Assembly (NCBI RefSeq): GCF_964340395.1
Contig: NC_135562.1
Span: forward strand, 4,782,634 to 4,846,633
Length of the DNA stretch: 64,000 nucleotides
Reading direction: 5' to 3'
Origin: Glandiceps talaboti
Lineage: Eukaryota > Hemichordata > Enteropneusta > Spengelidae
The position numbers and the translations under genes are program-made. Below the pieces are notes generated by a model that did no database searches, was not told the DNA's origin, and saw nothing but the letters and a program-made list of their open reading frames with translations. Positions 53,001 to 64,000 of the stretch are shown here, piece after piece; position 1 is the first letter of the stretch, and each line of letters opens with the position of its first letter.

Positions 53001-55216
53001 TTACTCTCTATAAGGGAACAAGGATATGTTATGGCAATATCTGTGTCTATCTGTCTGTGTGTCTATCTGTATGTATGTATGTATGTATGTATGTATGTCT
53101 GTCTGTCTGTCTGTCTACGTGTTTGTTTGGCTGTATCATAGTTTCCTCTAAAATGACTGGAAAATGTTAAAAAATGTATGTTAATAAATGTTCATCAAAT
53201 ACACTTGATAAACATCTTCATTGTGAGAATTGCAATAATTAATTATTTTAATAAACCTAACATGTACATATCAAAAATTGTTTTCTCCATTTGCCATCTA
53301 CAGGGGTTGGTACTGTCAAGCTTTTTCTGGGGTTATTCCATGACTCAAGTACCAGCTGGATATGTCAGTGATGTGATTGGTGGAGAAGAAGTCATCACCA
53401 TGGCAGCCATTGGTTGGGGGTCACTAACATTTATCACACCATATATTGTGTATGCATTTCCTGACAAGTCAGTTCAAATGACTGTATTAGTAATACAGAG
53501 AATTATATTTGGTACATTTGAAGGTATGTGGCAAGCATTGGTGTACTCATATATAATTACTTGCACACTATACACTTAAAGTGTAGCTATAACAATTTTC
53601 ATCAGAAAACCAAGAATATTTTCACTGAAAATTATTAATTTAAAATACCAATAATTAGTTACTCTACACATACATGTCAATTACTTTGTCTACTGTATCT
53701 GTAAGTTAATACTACAATGTATTCACTCTTTCGAGAATGGAGATGTATTTGCCCGGCAGCTCATTTTACTTGTCCAGGGGAATCAGACAACCATTAAGTT
53801 TGAGCCCTGCACATGTACACAATACCTAGCAACAAGTCCATGCCCATAGTAACAGCCAAATGATAGTGTATATGGCATAGCTAATAACACAGGTAGTTAG
53901 GCAAGTAGATAAATGTTCAAAAAGTGAATACATGTATACCTAGCAACAAGACCATGCCCATAGCAACAGCCAAATGATGGTGTACATGTATATCATTATA
54001 TGGCATAGCTAATAACACAGGTAGTTTAGGCAAGTAGATAAATGTTCAAAAAGTGAATACATGTATACCTAGCAACAAGACCATGCCCATAGTAACAGCC
54101 AAATGATAGTGTATATGGCATAGACAACAACACAGGTAGTTTAGGCAAGTAGATACACTAATCTATTAAACACTCAATAGTCACCCAGCAAATAAGATAC
54201 CACACATGGTAATAGTAAACTTATGAAGAATATTGCATAGGTAACAACAGGGATGAATTGGGATGTGGATAAGCATTTCTAAAAAAAATATATCACATTA
54301 ACTGTACAGATGTGCTACAACACCGTTGGCGCTGGGTTTTTTTCTGTATTCTCACTACATATAGTTTAACCAGAGAACCTGATTTCTGTAAGAGAAGAAT
54401 AGTTTATTTTATGGTTCCAAGATGCATTGTACGAGAGTACGTCGCTTATGTTGTTACATTTAGTCTTGTTTTGTCTTTATTACATTTGAAATAACATTTT
54501 GATCAGTAAATTATGGCAAGACTTTTTGACATCTTTGATTACGAGTGATTTTATAGAACAAAGACTAAACACCTTCAATAACAGAGTGATTTTACAGGCG
54601 AGTCAAGGGTACGGTCAGGTGACAACTATCCCCCTGAGTAGCTCGTGCAGACCCCTCAGCACGTACATGTATACAATACATGGTATTGTATGAAAAGATG
54701 TGCAGTGCATCTTGGAACCAGCAACAGGTCTATACCTACATGTATACTCATAATATGTGTTACTTTGTTTTTATTTCAGCACTTCACTTTCCAGCTGTAA
54801 TCAGCTTAGTAAGTAGAAAGATAGCAACAGAAAATAAATCCAGCATATATTCAATTATTGTTGCCGGAAGTCCTGCTGGGTTAGTTGATTTGTTTTATAC
54901 ATACATTGTAAGGTATTTTATGTCCATGTTGATCATGTCATCATTCATGGTTTTGGTAGTTCCTGTCATTGTAGCAGCAATGATGACCATGATGATGATG
55001 ATGATGGACCGTTTTCACCTTTATATTTGTAACGATAGAATTTTCTACATTTATTTGGGACATTATCATTGCACTATGTACTTTACTAGAGTGTGTTTGC
55101 CCTGCTACCTTTGTATGCATTTTTTTTAGCTTTTTAAAATTGTAACAGGGTTTAAACAGGAATAAATGTTCCTTAAAAGATGATGATGATGATGATGATG
55201 ATGATGGTGATGGTGG

Positions 55217-55259
<43 letters not shown>

Positions 55260-56044
55260 AACATGATGATGATGATGATGATGATAATGATAAATGGAGT
55301 GTTACGAAGTATTGTAGTGAGATACTTCAAATGTTTTGCCTCATATGTGATATTTGTTTAATTGTAGGTTGATATTATGTGGAAGCCTTGGTTCCTACCT
55401 CTTGCACAAGTTCAACTGGGAAACAGTTTTCTATGTGTTTGGGGCAGCACCTATTATCTGGGCACTTGCAATTCGAATGTGTTTAATGAAGTCAGAAGGC
55501 CTTAGCATAGATTATGTGAAGAGGTCCTGTAAAGAATTATTTTGGAAAAAGAAGGACTCCTTGTCAGAGCCTATTCCTTGGAAAATTTGGTTCAAAAGTA
55601 AAGCCGTGTGGTAAGTGCAGAGTAAACTGTGATTACTTGTACATGTATTAAAGAAAAATTCTTGGCAGACGTCTTTCTGCTGTTATTACACTTGTACTGA
55701 TACTGCTATCAACTTAAGTTTGACTGTAGGTGAGAAAATAGCACCTCAGACAGATATAGTGACATTATAAAAAAAATATATGTACACTGGTATATTATTG
55801 ACCATTATAGAAAATAATCTGTTATCTTCATCACAGTGATACTAGTAAACATTTAATTCTTGATTTCATCTTTAGGGCAATGTTTGCATCATCATTCTGC
55901 AGTGGATATGTTTTCTTTCTTCTGTTCTCATGGTTACCAACCTATTTTGAAGAGAAATTTCCAGGAGAAAAGGTAAACCCTATCCTAACAGTGTTTGCAT
56001 TATTAATTTGGATGAGTTGTCATCTTTGATACATTTGTCATTTT

Positions 56045-56085
<41 letters not shown>

Positions 56086-58560
56086 TATTGTGAAAAAAAA
56101 TTCTTACAACTACAATGAAATTTAAATGACCAGCATGAAAGGAATAGCCACAATTGTGATTGTCAAGATAAATTCAATTGACAAGACCCCTGTGTATATA
56201 CTCTTTGGAAAGTCCAATTCAAACAATCAATGCCAAGTGTGGTATCTGATAACAGGAGGTTGTAAAATACAATATGCTATAATCTAGACTGAGTGAAACT
56301 GACCTTACTAGAAACACGACTATTTTCATAGATAATCTTGTAATACAAATGATTGAAACTTAGACTGAGATTGAACACAAGAGATCTATTTTAAGACCTT
56401 CTGTTATCAGATACCACACTTGGTGTTGATTGTTTGAATTAAACTTTCCAAAGAGTGTATACAGGGGTCTTATTTACCTCATGCAACTTTGGTCTGTTTT
56501 AAGCATCTACCCATCTGTGTATGTTCTGTGATTATGTAGTTGCACTACATTTGTACCCATAAATCCTGCTGACACCATGATAAATATAAATACATGTATG
56601 TTCTTTCTTGTTATTAGGGATGGGTATTCAATGTTGTGCCATGGCTAGTCAATGCACCATCCAGAGTGATTTGTGGATTCATCGCAGACAAATTGGTTTT
56701 AAAATACTCTGTTACCTCAGCCCGAAAAATTATGCAGGTATGGCAAAAGTATAAAGTGAAGCGTGATTCAAAAGGTTCAATCTGATTGTTGGGATGCCGA
56801 ACAATAACAATATCAGTTTTGGGTCAGAAGGTTTTTTTTGTGCATCACTGCAATGTAAGTAAGGGATAGGAGAACACCAACATTTCATGTATTACTGGTA
56901 CAAGGAATTATTTCAATTTGTTACTCTGCATATGAATAGGGGTCGGATTAAGATGACGCTCATTATGCTATGGTGACTTTGACCGTGTAACACACTTACA
57001 GAGCTCATTGAGTGCCATAGAACTGCTGTTTTTAGAGAGTATTACAAATGTTTTATTCCCTAATGTTCGACTACGGTGTGAATATTCATAAAAGAAATCA
57101 GTCACAGTATTTTTGAAATTTGTTGCATTTTGGGGACTGTATTCATGTAAATGTTGGCTTGATGCATGTTGGAAGTGTCGAGACACTGGCCCAGGATTGA
57201 AAATTAGCCTTTTAAAGTTGGAAATATTTACAAAAGCTCGTCGTAATATATTGTTTTTTCATTGATTCTCTTCTTGTTTCTTTGCCAGGGTTGCTATGGT
57301 CTAGGGATTACGATATGTCTACTACTCTTTACCTATACACATAGCTACAGTCTAGCCTTACTGACAGTAACTAGTATTTTATTGTTTGATGGTTTTAATT
57401 CATCTGGAGCATCTCTCAATCCAAATGATTTGGCACCTGAATGGGCTGGTTTCCTGTATGGTAAGTTAAATACATTCTTTTGTACATGTATGTCGCTTGG
57501 TGTGTTTCCTATATTATTAAGGTAGACACTATTGGCTGGTTTCCTGTGTGGAAAGTTAGGTACATGTACCCACATGGTTTCCTATATGGTAAATTACATC
57601 GGCACATCAATGGACTGGTCTCCAATATAGTAGGTTCACTCCAATGGACTGGTTTCTTGTGTGGTAATTTAGGCTGTAGATGTCAATGAATCGGTGATAC
57701 TTTACTGATTTAATATACTTTACTATGCCTACATGCTGTCATCACCAACAACTGGACTTTGTGACAATTTTAAAAATCGTATGACATGATGATGATTGCA
57801 AGAAATGATGTTGCCTGACCTTTTGCCAATAACTGTGTATGAATGCATTACGTATGCAAGCATGTACTACAGATAGATAATATTCCTCAATATTTTCCTT
57901 CATTTAGCCAAGAAAGATATGAGTGACCTAAGGGGCCTTGTCACTGCAAGTCGCTAGACGAGTAGTGACAAACCCTTAGGTTACGAATATTTTCCAGCTG
58001 AATGAAGACAAACATTGGGGAATAATATACTTATACCTCTTCAAGCATAATGCATGAAAAAATCAGGAAAAGTAATAAATGGTAATTTGGAATGTTTACA
58101 CTCGTATGTAGCACTGCAGAAACAGTGATGTAGACATGAGTAGTCAAGACATAGAACAATCAGGGTATACATCCATATTTTCTGTTTAAAGGCAATATTT
58201 TGGCTATGTATGGTATACAATTCTGTACCTTGAATGATGCTGTAATCATGAGCATCATCTCTTTGACAGGAAACATTTCCTTGCTATCATGTTTATTAAC
58301 TACAAATAAAGTTGACCTTTGAAGCCCCCCCCCCCCCCCCCCCCCCTTCCATAATAATTTTCATTAGTGTATGAAATTTTCCACTGACAGGTTTCTCCAA
58401 CACTGCCGGTGCCTTACCAGGATTCTTTGCTGTCTACATAAGTGGGTATATTTTACATTCCACTGGTAGTTGGTCTTCTGTGTTTAGCTCCACAGCAGTA
58501 GTTGGTGCCTTTGGAGCTATTGTCTTTGTTATCTTTGGCAGTGGGGATAAAGTTACCTAG
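50087..58560 (+). CDS. SLC17A9: SLC17A9-like transporter B, complete, 9 exons
   Basis: Exons 50087-50241, 50854-50980, 53304-53523, 54780-54879, 55368-55610, 55876-55972, 56618-56737, 57289-57460 and 58391-58560 join in frame to 467 aa ending TAG. The first in-frame ATG (MSHHMTRTVK) is taken as the start. The N-terminal tail is longer than in A and ends in a His/Thr-rich stretch before TM1. Family motifs: YSCRNVAPVSAVA (Arg73), GLVLSSFFWGYSMTQVPAGY, R160-I-I-F-G-T-F-E167, FLLFSWLPTYFEEKFPGEK, GWVFNVVPW, NPNDLAPEWAG and NTAGALPGF. Exons 2, 3, 4, 6, 8 and 9 have exactly the lengths of the transporter A exons (4 matches 4a). Position 167 is Glu where A has Gln. Likely a vesicular or lysosomal anion transporter; the substrate cannot be read from sequence. 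Confidence 0.92.
50526..50553. repeat. Short perfect hairpin in transporter B intron 1
   Basis: ACCATGGATCTAT, a two-base loop, then ATAGATCCATGGT: 13-base perfect arms. No target duplication seen. Confidence 0.8.
51378..51640. mobile_element. Dispersed repeat family M5, copy 2, inverted and internally shortened
   Basis: Reverse-oriented relative to 33285-33615: ATAGACCTGTTGCTGGTTGC ... ATGCATCGTGGAACCAGAAAATC. About 70 bp shorter between the inverted ends. Lies in transporter B intron 2. Confidence 0.72.
53047..53120. repeat. (CTGT)n/(ATGT)n microsatellite in transporter B intron 2
   Basis: CTGT/CTAT units, then about seven ATGT units, then five CTGT units. Confidence 0.9.
53825..54165. 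repeat. Tandem repeat, 114-129-bp unit, three copies (transporter B intron 3)
   Basis: CCTAGCAACAAG(T/A)CCATGCCCATAG starts copies at 53825, 53939 and 54068. The second copy has an extra stretch (GTACATGTATATCATTATA). Confidence 0.92.
54398..54735. mobile_element. Dispersed repeat family M5, copy 3 (transporter B intron 3)
   Basis: Inverted boundaries GGTTCCAAGATGCATTG (54413) and CAGTGCATCTTGGAACC (ending 54719), collinear with 33285-33615. It ends only about 45 bases before exon 4. Confidence 0.75.
54985..55290. repeat. (GATG)/(GAT)n microsatellites in transporter B intron 4
   Basis: A short ATG run at 54985-55005 and a larger GAT array at about 55181-55290. The poly-Ser/Ile/His frame on the minus strand is an artefact. 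Confidence 0.93.
56040..56475. mobile_element. Fold-back repeat family M6, copy B, uninterrupted (transporter B intron 6)
   Basis: (CAA)n, then TTACAACTACAATGAAATT, then AAGACCCCTGTGTATA ... CCAAGTGTGGTATCTGATAA, and the inverse arm TTATCAGATACCACACTTGG ... TATACAGGGGTCTTAT. It gives the pre-insertion structure of copy A at 38828-41120. Confidence 0.8.
57887..58035. mobile_element. Fold-back MITE family M2, copy 1 (transporter B intron 8)
   Basis: ATTCCTCAATATTTTCCTTC ... GAGTGACCTAAGGGGCCTTG at the left pairs with GTGACAAACCCTTAGG ... GAATGAAGACAAACATTGGG at the right, an imperfect hairpin. Confidence 0.65.
58325..58347. repeat. Poly(C) run before transporter B exon 9
   Basis: About 22 consecutive C residues, 44 bases upstream of the exon 9 acceptor. 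Confidence 0.95.
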
Positions 58561-59134
58561 AAATTATGTGTAAGTATATTGAAATTATTGACAGAGTTCC
58601 ATGAACTTGCAGTGGACTGTTTTGGGACTTCCAATGTTTACACTGTCTTAATCACAAGGTGATTAGAATCACACAACAGAGGAACTGCTATCACCAACTT
58701 GTGTAATCTACCACATTGAAAAACAATAGAGTAAGTTTGTGCCAATCTTGATAGTAAAGCTCTGAAAACAAGCTGTTTATGAAAAAAAAATGTTTATACG
58801 TACAAATTTGTAATGATATTATCTATCTTGATATTTTTCATTTTCTGTCTATTTCAGACAGTTATAGTGCAATATTCTGCAGATCAGGAAATCAACAATG
58901 AATTGATCCATTATTTTGACGTCTCAATCAGGAGCTGTAAGAGAAATATGTACACTTTATGATAATGGATTAACAGCTAAATAATTTCCTAGTCTGGGTT
59001 TTTAATCGATAAGTAATATCTAAAACTCAGAGTTTATATACAAGAAATATTATATCAACAGCTTTCACATCGATTTTAGCATTAATTTCTTCCTAAAGTT
59101 ATATCCTTATCATGAATAATTACAAACTATATTG

Positions 59135-59290
59135 TTCGTTCCTCAATATTTTCTTCGTTCAGCCCAGGAAAATATGAGTGACCTAAATGGTCTTTGTCAC
59201 TACAAGGCAATGGACAAATAGTGACAACCCTTTGGTCACGAGTACTTTCCGGCTGAATGAAGAAAAATATTGGAGAATAACATAATTATA
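59135..59290. mobile_element. Fold-back MITE family M2, copy 2
   Basis: TTCCTCAATATTTTCTTCGT ... GAGTGACCTAAATGG pairs with TAGTGACAACCCTTTGG ... GAATGAAGAAAAATATTGGA. Close to the copy 1.2 kb upstream. Confidence 0.7.
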
Positions 59291-60296
59291 GAAGCGCCAG
59301 TAACATCAAAGGAATGGTAGGGAAAGTATGGATAATTTTGAACGTTTTGACTCATATTGACTGATATTTTGAACACAGCAGAACCAGTGACGTAGACACG
59401 CGTTGTCATGACATAGACTCACATTGTTGGGACGTGGAACAACCAGAGTATATATTTCATATATTTTGTTCTGAATGACTCGTACATGATATAATTATAA
59501 ACTACACTACTTAATTTGCTGTTGCAAGTGAGATCATAGTTTTCTTACTAAGTGTAGTCTACACAGCATGATTATAATTGGAACAGTCAGTACTTTCCAC
59601 TTTGAAGTGGTCACTCAGTAATTGTCTGAGTGTAACTGCAATGTTGTTTCATTCATCAGTCAAGGTTACTAGACACAACACTTTCAGTACCAGCAACAAT
59701 TGGTTTTATCTCCATCAACACAATGTCTGAGGCATTATTCAATAACCACCTCTGAGAGTGTTACATTGTAACTATCTGTTTGTACCATATACAACTCTCA
59801 TAGATACATGTTAACCATATTTTCATTAATGCTTCCATTAAGCAATATAGTCAAATGAGAAGTATTTACAATGGCTTCAACGATAGTGAAGTTGCGCACA
59901 GACTGCATTTTGCATCAAATTATGATCGCAATTGTACTTTGAGTATCAACAGTTTACATGTCCTATCCTGAATACTGATTAATGATCGGGTAACAGGTGG
60001 TTTGCAATATGTGACATAGTTAAATTATTACCAGATCATTAGCAGATCACAATACTGTACACCATATCTTGATGATAAAGAGTTCCTACTTCACAATATC
60101 ATATGCATTCATTCACAGCTGAATATCAGTTTCACCCAAGAAAAAATATATACTTTCATGCAATTCAGTAAATTCCATTGTTACTGTTCTGAAATCATTT
60201 TCGTAAGTAGCAAGTTAGGATCTGCCAGCTAGTGAGTAAATAATTTTCAGTTTGGCAAATAAAATGAAACAATCATTATGAAGAAACATTTAGAAG

Positions 60297-60600
60297 AGTG
60301 CAATAACAGTAAAAATTACCATTTGAATGAAATTATTATAAACATGTTTAAAGGTTTTGAACAAAATATTATTTCAATTAAAAAAGGTATGATTGTCGCA
60401 ATGAAAACCTTTCAAAATTAATGCAGTTATGATTACAATTACCATCTAAGTCAAATTATCATACACATATGTATTTAAAGGTTTTTGGTGAAACAGTAAG
60501 CATTTAGTTTAAAAAATCAGATGAATAAATTGTCAGAAAACAGTGCAATTGCCATCAAAATTATCAACTGAATCAAATTATCATACATGTAATGGTTTGG
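60297..60600. repeat. Diverged tandem repeat, about 115-bp unit, three copies
   Basis: Each copy has a GTGCAAT/GTTATGATTACAATTACCAT-like start, then AA(T/G)(T/C)AAATTATCATACA and an AAAGGTTTT or ATGGTTTGG segment. Confidence 0.5.
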
Positions 60601-61291
60601 ATATAACATTAAATATTTGAATTTATAAAACCTCTGATTTAAATTCAAGTAATAATGAGGGTAGAGAAAGAGAGGTAGATATAGCTAAATTGTCCAAATC
60701 ATTGCAAACATGTCTACCTCATGTACATACTTGTCTCATGAACCTTTGTTTTCGATGAATAACCAGGATAGTTAATGAAATACAAGGCCACATGAATATT
60801 CTGCCTTTTTTTGCCAATATTATAATATATTTTTTGTATTTCACAATTTTCTATATTATATTTAACTATTTTACTTTCACTGCAGATTTTTTGAACAGGT
60901 TCAGAACCAATTTATGGATACAATATGTTATACCTTTTTTAATATGAAGAACCAGTTTTTGATTTATTTATAAACAGTATAATGATAACATTTTGATAGT
61001 GTAATATAACTACAAAAGGCATTTCATGGAATAAAAAGGCATAGAAATTCTATTCAACTACAGAAATGACTTCAACAATAGAGACATAAAAAACTGATTA
61101 ACATGGGACTTGTGTTGAGGTACCATTTCAACCAAAGGAAAATAACACGAGGTTTAAAATTTCTAATATTAGCCTCTTAGTTCCGATGATGTTGTGTGTG
61201 TGTCTATGTATCAGTTGAGGACGAGTGGTAATTGTTTATATATGTAATGAGTGGTCTGTTGAAGTAGTGTGTTTCATACCCATATTCTATT

Positions 61292-61559
61292 AAAATCGTT
61301 CTATGGGAACATAAAATGTGTATGATACACACAGTCTTTCAGTAATCATTACATGTTCCTCAGCCTTCTGTAAATCATATGCTAATGTATAAATATCAGC
61401 ATATAAATTGGTCATATAGACTGCATAGTCTACAGTATTGGCCGTGATAGTACGACATCGGTATTGTATACATTTTTTATGAAGAGAATCTTTATTCCAA
61501 GATATGTTTTCATTTTCACTAAATAATCCTTGTTCTATCTCTGATTTCATACCTTTCTG
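61292..61559 (-). CDS. Unidentified candidate terminal exon
   Basis: A minus-strand frame open from a possible acceptor (ACAATTTTACAG|AAAGG, AG at 61560-61561) to TAA at about 61290. It gives about 89 residues with mixed, non-repetitive composition, starting KGMKSEIEQGLFSENE, with YMTNLYADIYTLAYDLQKAE in the middle and ending FYVPIERF. I do not recognise the family. If real it is the last exon of a minus-strand gene whose upstream exons would lie to the right. Length alone in A+T-rich DNA is modest support, and no partner exon was found up to 64000. Confidence 0.25.
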
Positions 61560-61924
61560 TAAAATTGTAAGTTTTAAGTTAAAATAGCCACAGTAATGAA
61601 GATAGAGTTTGTTTTGATAATTATCATGAAAAAACAAATTCCTATGCAAACAAATTTCTTATAAATAATATGCTCATGTTTGTTTAAAATGATATAATAT
61701 CCAAACCCTACTTCAGGAACAACATCTGTGTATGATTAATGTGATATTAATAGTCAATCAAAGACCACTGTCTGAATGGACTGTGTATTGCCAGAAGTAA
61801 ATATCAATTTTCAAAGTGCAAATCTATATTGAAATCTTTTTTTGAGGTTTAATTGTATTATTTTAACTTTATACAACATTTTTCTCCCTTAAAGGAGAAG
61901 TACACTAAATTCGCTGTTGACTGT

Positions 61925-62110
61925 TGACCTGTATATAGCATGCTGGACTGTCAATCTTTAGTATGCTGAACTGTCGACCTGTCATCGCATCAGCACAATA
62001 GGGTTGTATCTGCTGTCTGTATAGCAGATATGACCTTATTGCACTGATACGACACTGTACATAGTACGCTGGATTGTCAATATGTAGTATGCTGGATTTT
62101 TGACCTGGCA
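61925..62110. repeat. Direct repeats around a short fold-back
   Basis: TAGTATGCTG(A/G)A-type phrases recur four times. Between them TTGTATCTGCTGTCTGTATA and CAGATATGACCTTATTGCAC form an inverted pair related to 37090-37190. Confidence 0.5.
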
Positions 62111-62415
62111 ATCAGTCTCCAAAGCCTGTGAACTCAGTAATTTTTGAACACCTGATTATCTGCAACCTTTAATCATGAGGAGAAATAAGCATTAGATCTA
62201 GAGTAGCATATCAAGTGTTGGCATTCGATGTCAAAGGTCATGTTTCTGTATACAAGAAACTTGGTCACATCTGGGTTACTTGGTACAGTGAACATAACAT
62301 AGGCAGAATTTGACTTAATCATGTGACTTATTCAACCAATCAGAGTCTCTGTGAATTACTGAGTTGAAAACTGTGGAGAGAACACTTGCAGGTGAACCAT
62401 CCAGCCTTCTACATT
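62105..62415. mobile_element. MITE family M3, degraded copy 2
   Basis: Shares ATCATGTGACTTATTCAACC with 25979-26342 and ends with CCATCCAGCCTTCTACA, corresponding to the right terminus there. Confidence 0.5.
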
Positions 62416-63159
62416 GACTAAGTATTTTGTTTCTTTTCTGATAACTGGCACATTTTGAAATATTGTGTCAAAATTTAAATTGAATTCCATAAGACCACTT
62501 TTACTTTTGATGATACTCTCATGACAACAATATTGACTTTCGACATAGATGTTGGAGAAAGATATCTATGCTTTGTACTTTTGGTTAGAATTTAATAAAG
62601 AGATACCCATAGTATGCTACACTCAAACTCCTGGATGAAGACCTTTATCAAACTAGAAGTCATCCATTGTTTGGTTTGATTACTGACAGCATTGAAACTG
62701 TCACTCAGGGCTCCATACAATAGTTTGATGTGCAATTATGTTGCAAACATGTATGTTAGCATGTCAGCTTTTTAATAAACCATGTTTAACTGCCTGTCGA
62801 AAATATGTCCTTCAAATAATATAAAATTTGACAAAATGGCTCCGTTGAGGTTGCCTTCTAAAGAACAGATGTGTAGACCTTTATGGTCTTTCCTTGTTCT
62901 GTAATGCATTTCTTATATGTTGGAAGTTCATTTTATGTACATGTATTTATATTGTACCGTATACTCAGGAAGGGTAATTTCACAAGTGGTTGTAATTATG
63001 TACTTCAGGTTTGAATGACTGAAAAATAATATAATACTCAATGTTCAAACTTGACTTTAACTAAATAAAACCATATATATTTTGATAAGTATTTATTGTC
63101 ATGACTTCTTGTTTTAAACCTATGGCATTCACTCAGTGTGAAGCTTCAGGCATGGCAGT

Positions 63160-63300
63160 GTGTGTGTATGTATGTATGTATGTATGTATGTATGTATGTG
63201 TATATGTATGTATGTATGTATGTATGTGTGTATGTATGTATGTATTTATGTATGTGTGTATGTGTGTGTGTATGTATGTATGTATATATGTATGTATGTG

Positions 63301-63332
<32 letters not shown>

Positions 63333-63440
63333 TGTCTGTGTGTATGTATGTGTATATGTATGTATGTATGTATATGTATGTATGTATGTGTGTGTGTGTG
63401 TGTGCATGTATGTATGTATGTATGTATGCATGTATGTCTG
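63160..63440. repeat. (ATGT)n-rich microsatellite
   Basis: ATGT units interspersed with GTGT and ATAT units. It is open in several frames on both strands, none of them coding. Confidence 0.95.
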
Positions 63441-64000
63441 AATTGTGTTTTATTGCAGGTCATAGGCTGTACATAACAGAATTCTAATTTAAATTATTTC
63501 TATCAAATATTGTAAAATGGATAAAATCAAGGGGTTACGTTTTCACGTATTAATTGACTATATATTTACTAGGAAATATAGACTAGTATGCTCATGTAAC
63601 CAATTTCCCTGAAATTCAAAGCTAGAAATCCCCCCCTCCCAAAGTATGTCGTATGAAAGCTCGTTCTTTTCAAATAATACAAGAAATTGGGGGTTCACCA
63701 CCTTTTTTTTTTCAAGGAAATATATAATCTGATATGTTTCCGTAGGTTTGATGTAATATATATTCGGCCGCCATATTGGATTCTAAAATGACCTTATTTT
63801 ATTGTAGTTTTGATCTCGATTTTAAACATGTATATGATGCTACCCGATTTTCTTTCATGCCTCTGAGAATGTGTTTGAGATTTCTTGTACAAAAAAGTTA
63901 AGATTTTTTATTGGCAAGGCAAATTTACACTACTGTGAAGGACATCCCTATATGAATTCGTACGCGTGTAAACGTTTGGGTTACCACCACAAAAGATTAA

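Larger units (their letters stand above)
58561..64000. other. Region downstream of transporter B, no confirmed gene
   Basis: 58561-58900 should be the 3' untranslated part of transporter B; GTAAGTAT near 58570 and a CTATTTCAG ending near 58857 could be an untranslated intron. Beyond it lie MITE copies (59135-59290, 62105-62415), diverged tandem repeats at 60297-60600, one unidentified candidate exon at 61292-61559 and an (ATGT)n array at 63160-63440. From 63480 to the end nothing stands out. Confidence 0.6.

Noticed and set aside
54680-55129. 149-aa frame across transporter B exon 4
   Set aside because: Only 54780-54879 is coding; the rest is read-through into introns past good splice sites and a GAT microsatellite.
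63101-63487. 128-aa MYVCMYVC frame and shadows
   Set aside because: (ATGT)n microsatellite.

Overview
The window is nuclear DNA from a metazoan, most likely a marine invertebrate. The protein-coding genes are split into short exons by GT-AG introns, gene density is low, the DNA is A+T-rich, and microsatellites, minisatellites and small inverted-repeat transposons (MITEs, fold-back elements) are abundant. I cannot name the species. A hemichordate, amphioxus or lophotrochozoan would all fit.

Four genes can be supported. (1) A single first coding exon on the minus strand at 11673-11751 starts like otoferlin; the rest of that gene must lie beyond the left edge. (2) A complete four-exon plus-strand gene (22419-29439, 200 aa) encodes a CIMIP2C/FAM166C-like ciliary microtubule inner protein. 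(3) A minus-strand gene (35087-48843) and (4) a plus-strand gene (50087-58560) are two SLC17A9-like (vesicular nucleotide transporter type) major facilitator proteins, lying head to head about 1.2 kb apart. They share every intron position and phase, so they are an inverted duplicate pair.

Layout: 1-11672 is probably otoferlin intron 1, with repeats only. 11752-22418 is the intergenic space between the divergent otoferlin-like and CIMIP2C genes; it holds large microsatellite and minisatellite blocks and two perfect RFX X-box-like motifs. 22419-29439 is CIMIP2C. 29440-35086 is intergenic and repeat-rich. 35087-58560 is the transporter pair. 58561-64000 holds repeats and one unidentified candidate exon on the minus strand.

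Main points of interest. The minus-strand transporter carries two tandem, homologous versions of exon 4 (43404-43503 and 42119-42221). Their phases are the same, but including both shifts the frame into an early stop, which is the pattern of mutually exclusive exons. The plus-strand paralogue has Glu167 seven residues after Arg160 in transmembrane segment 4, as in vesicular glutamate transporters, where the other copy has Gln as in vertebrate VNUT. The otoferlin/CIMIP2C head-to-head order matches the human OTOF-CIMIP2C order as I remember it. A 513-bp near-perfect hairpin transposon with an 8-bp target duplication sits between the two transporter promoters. Intron 4 of the minus-strand transporter contains a three-level nest of transposons.
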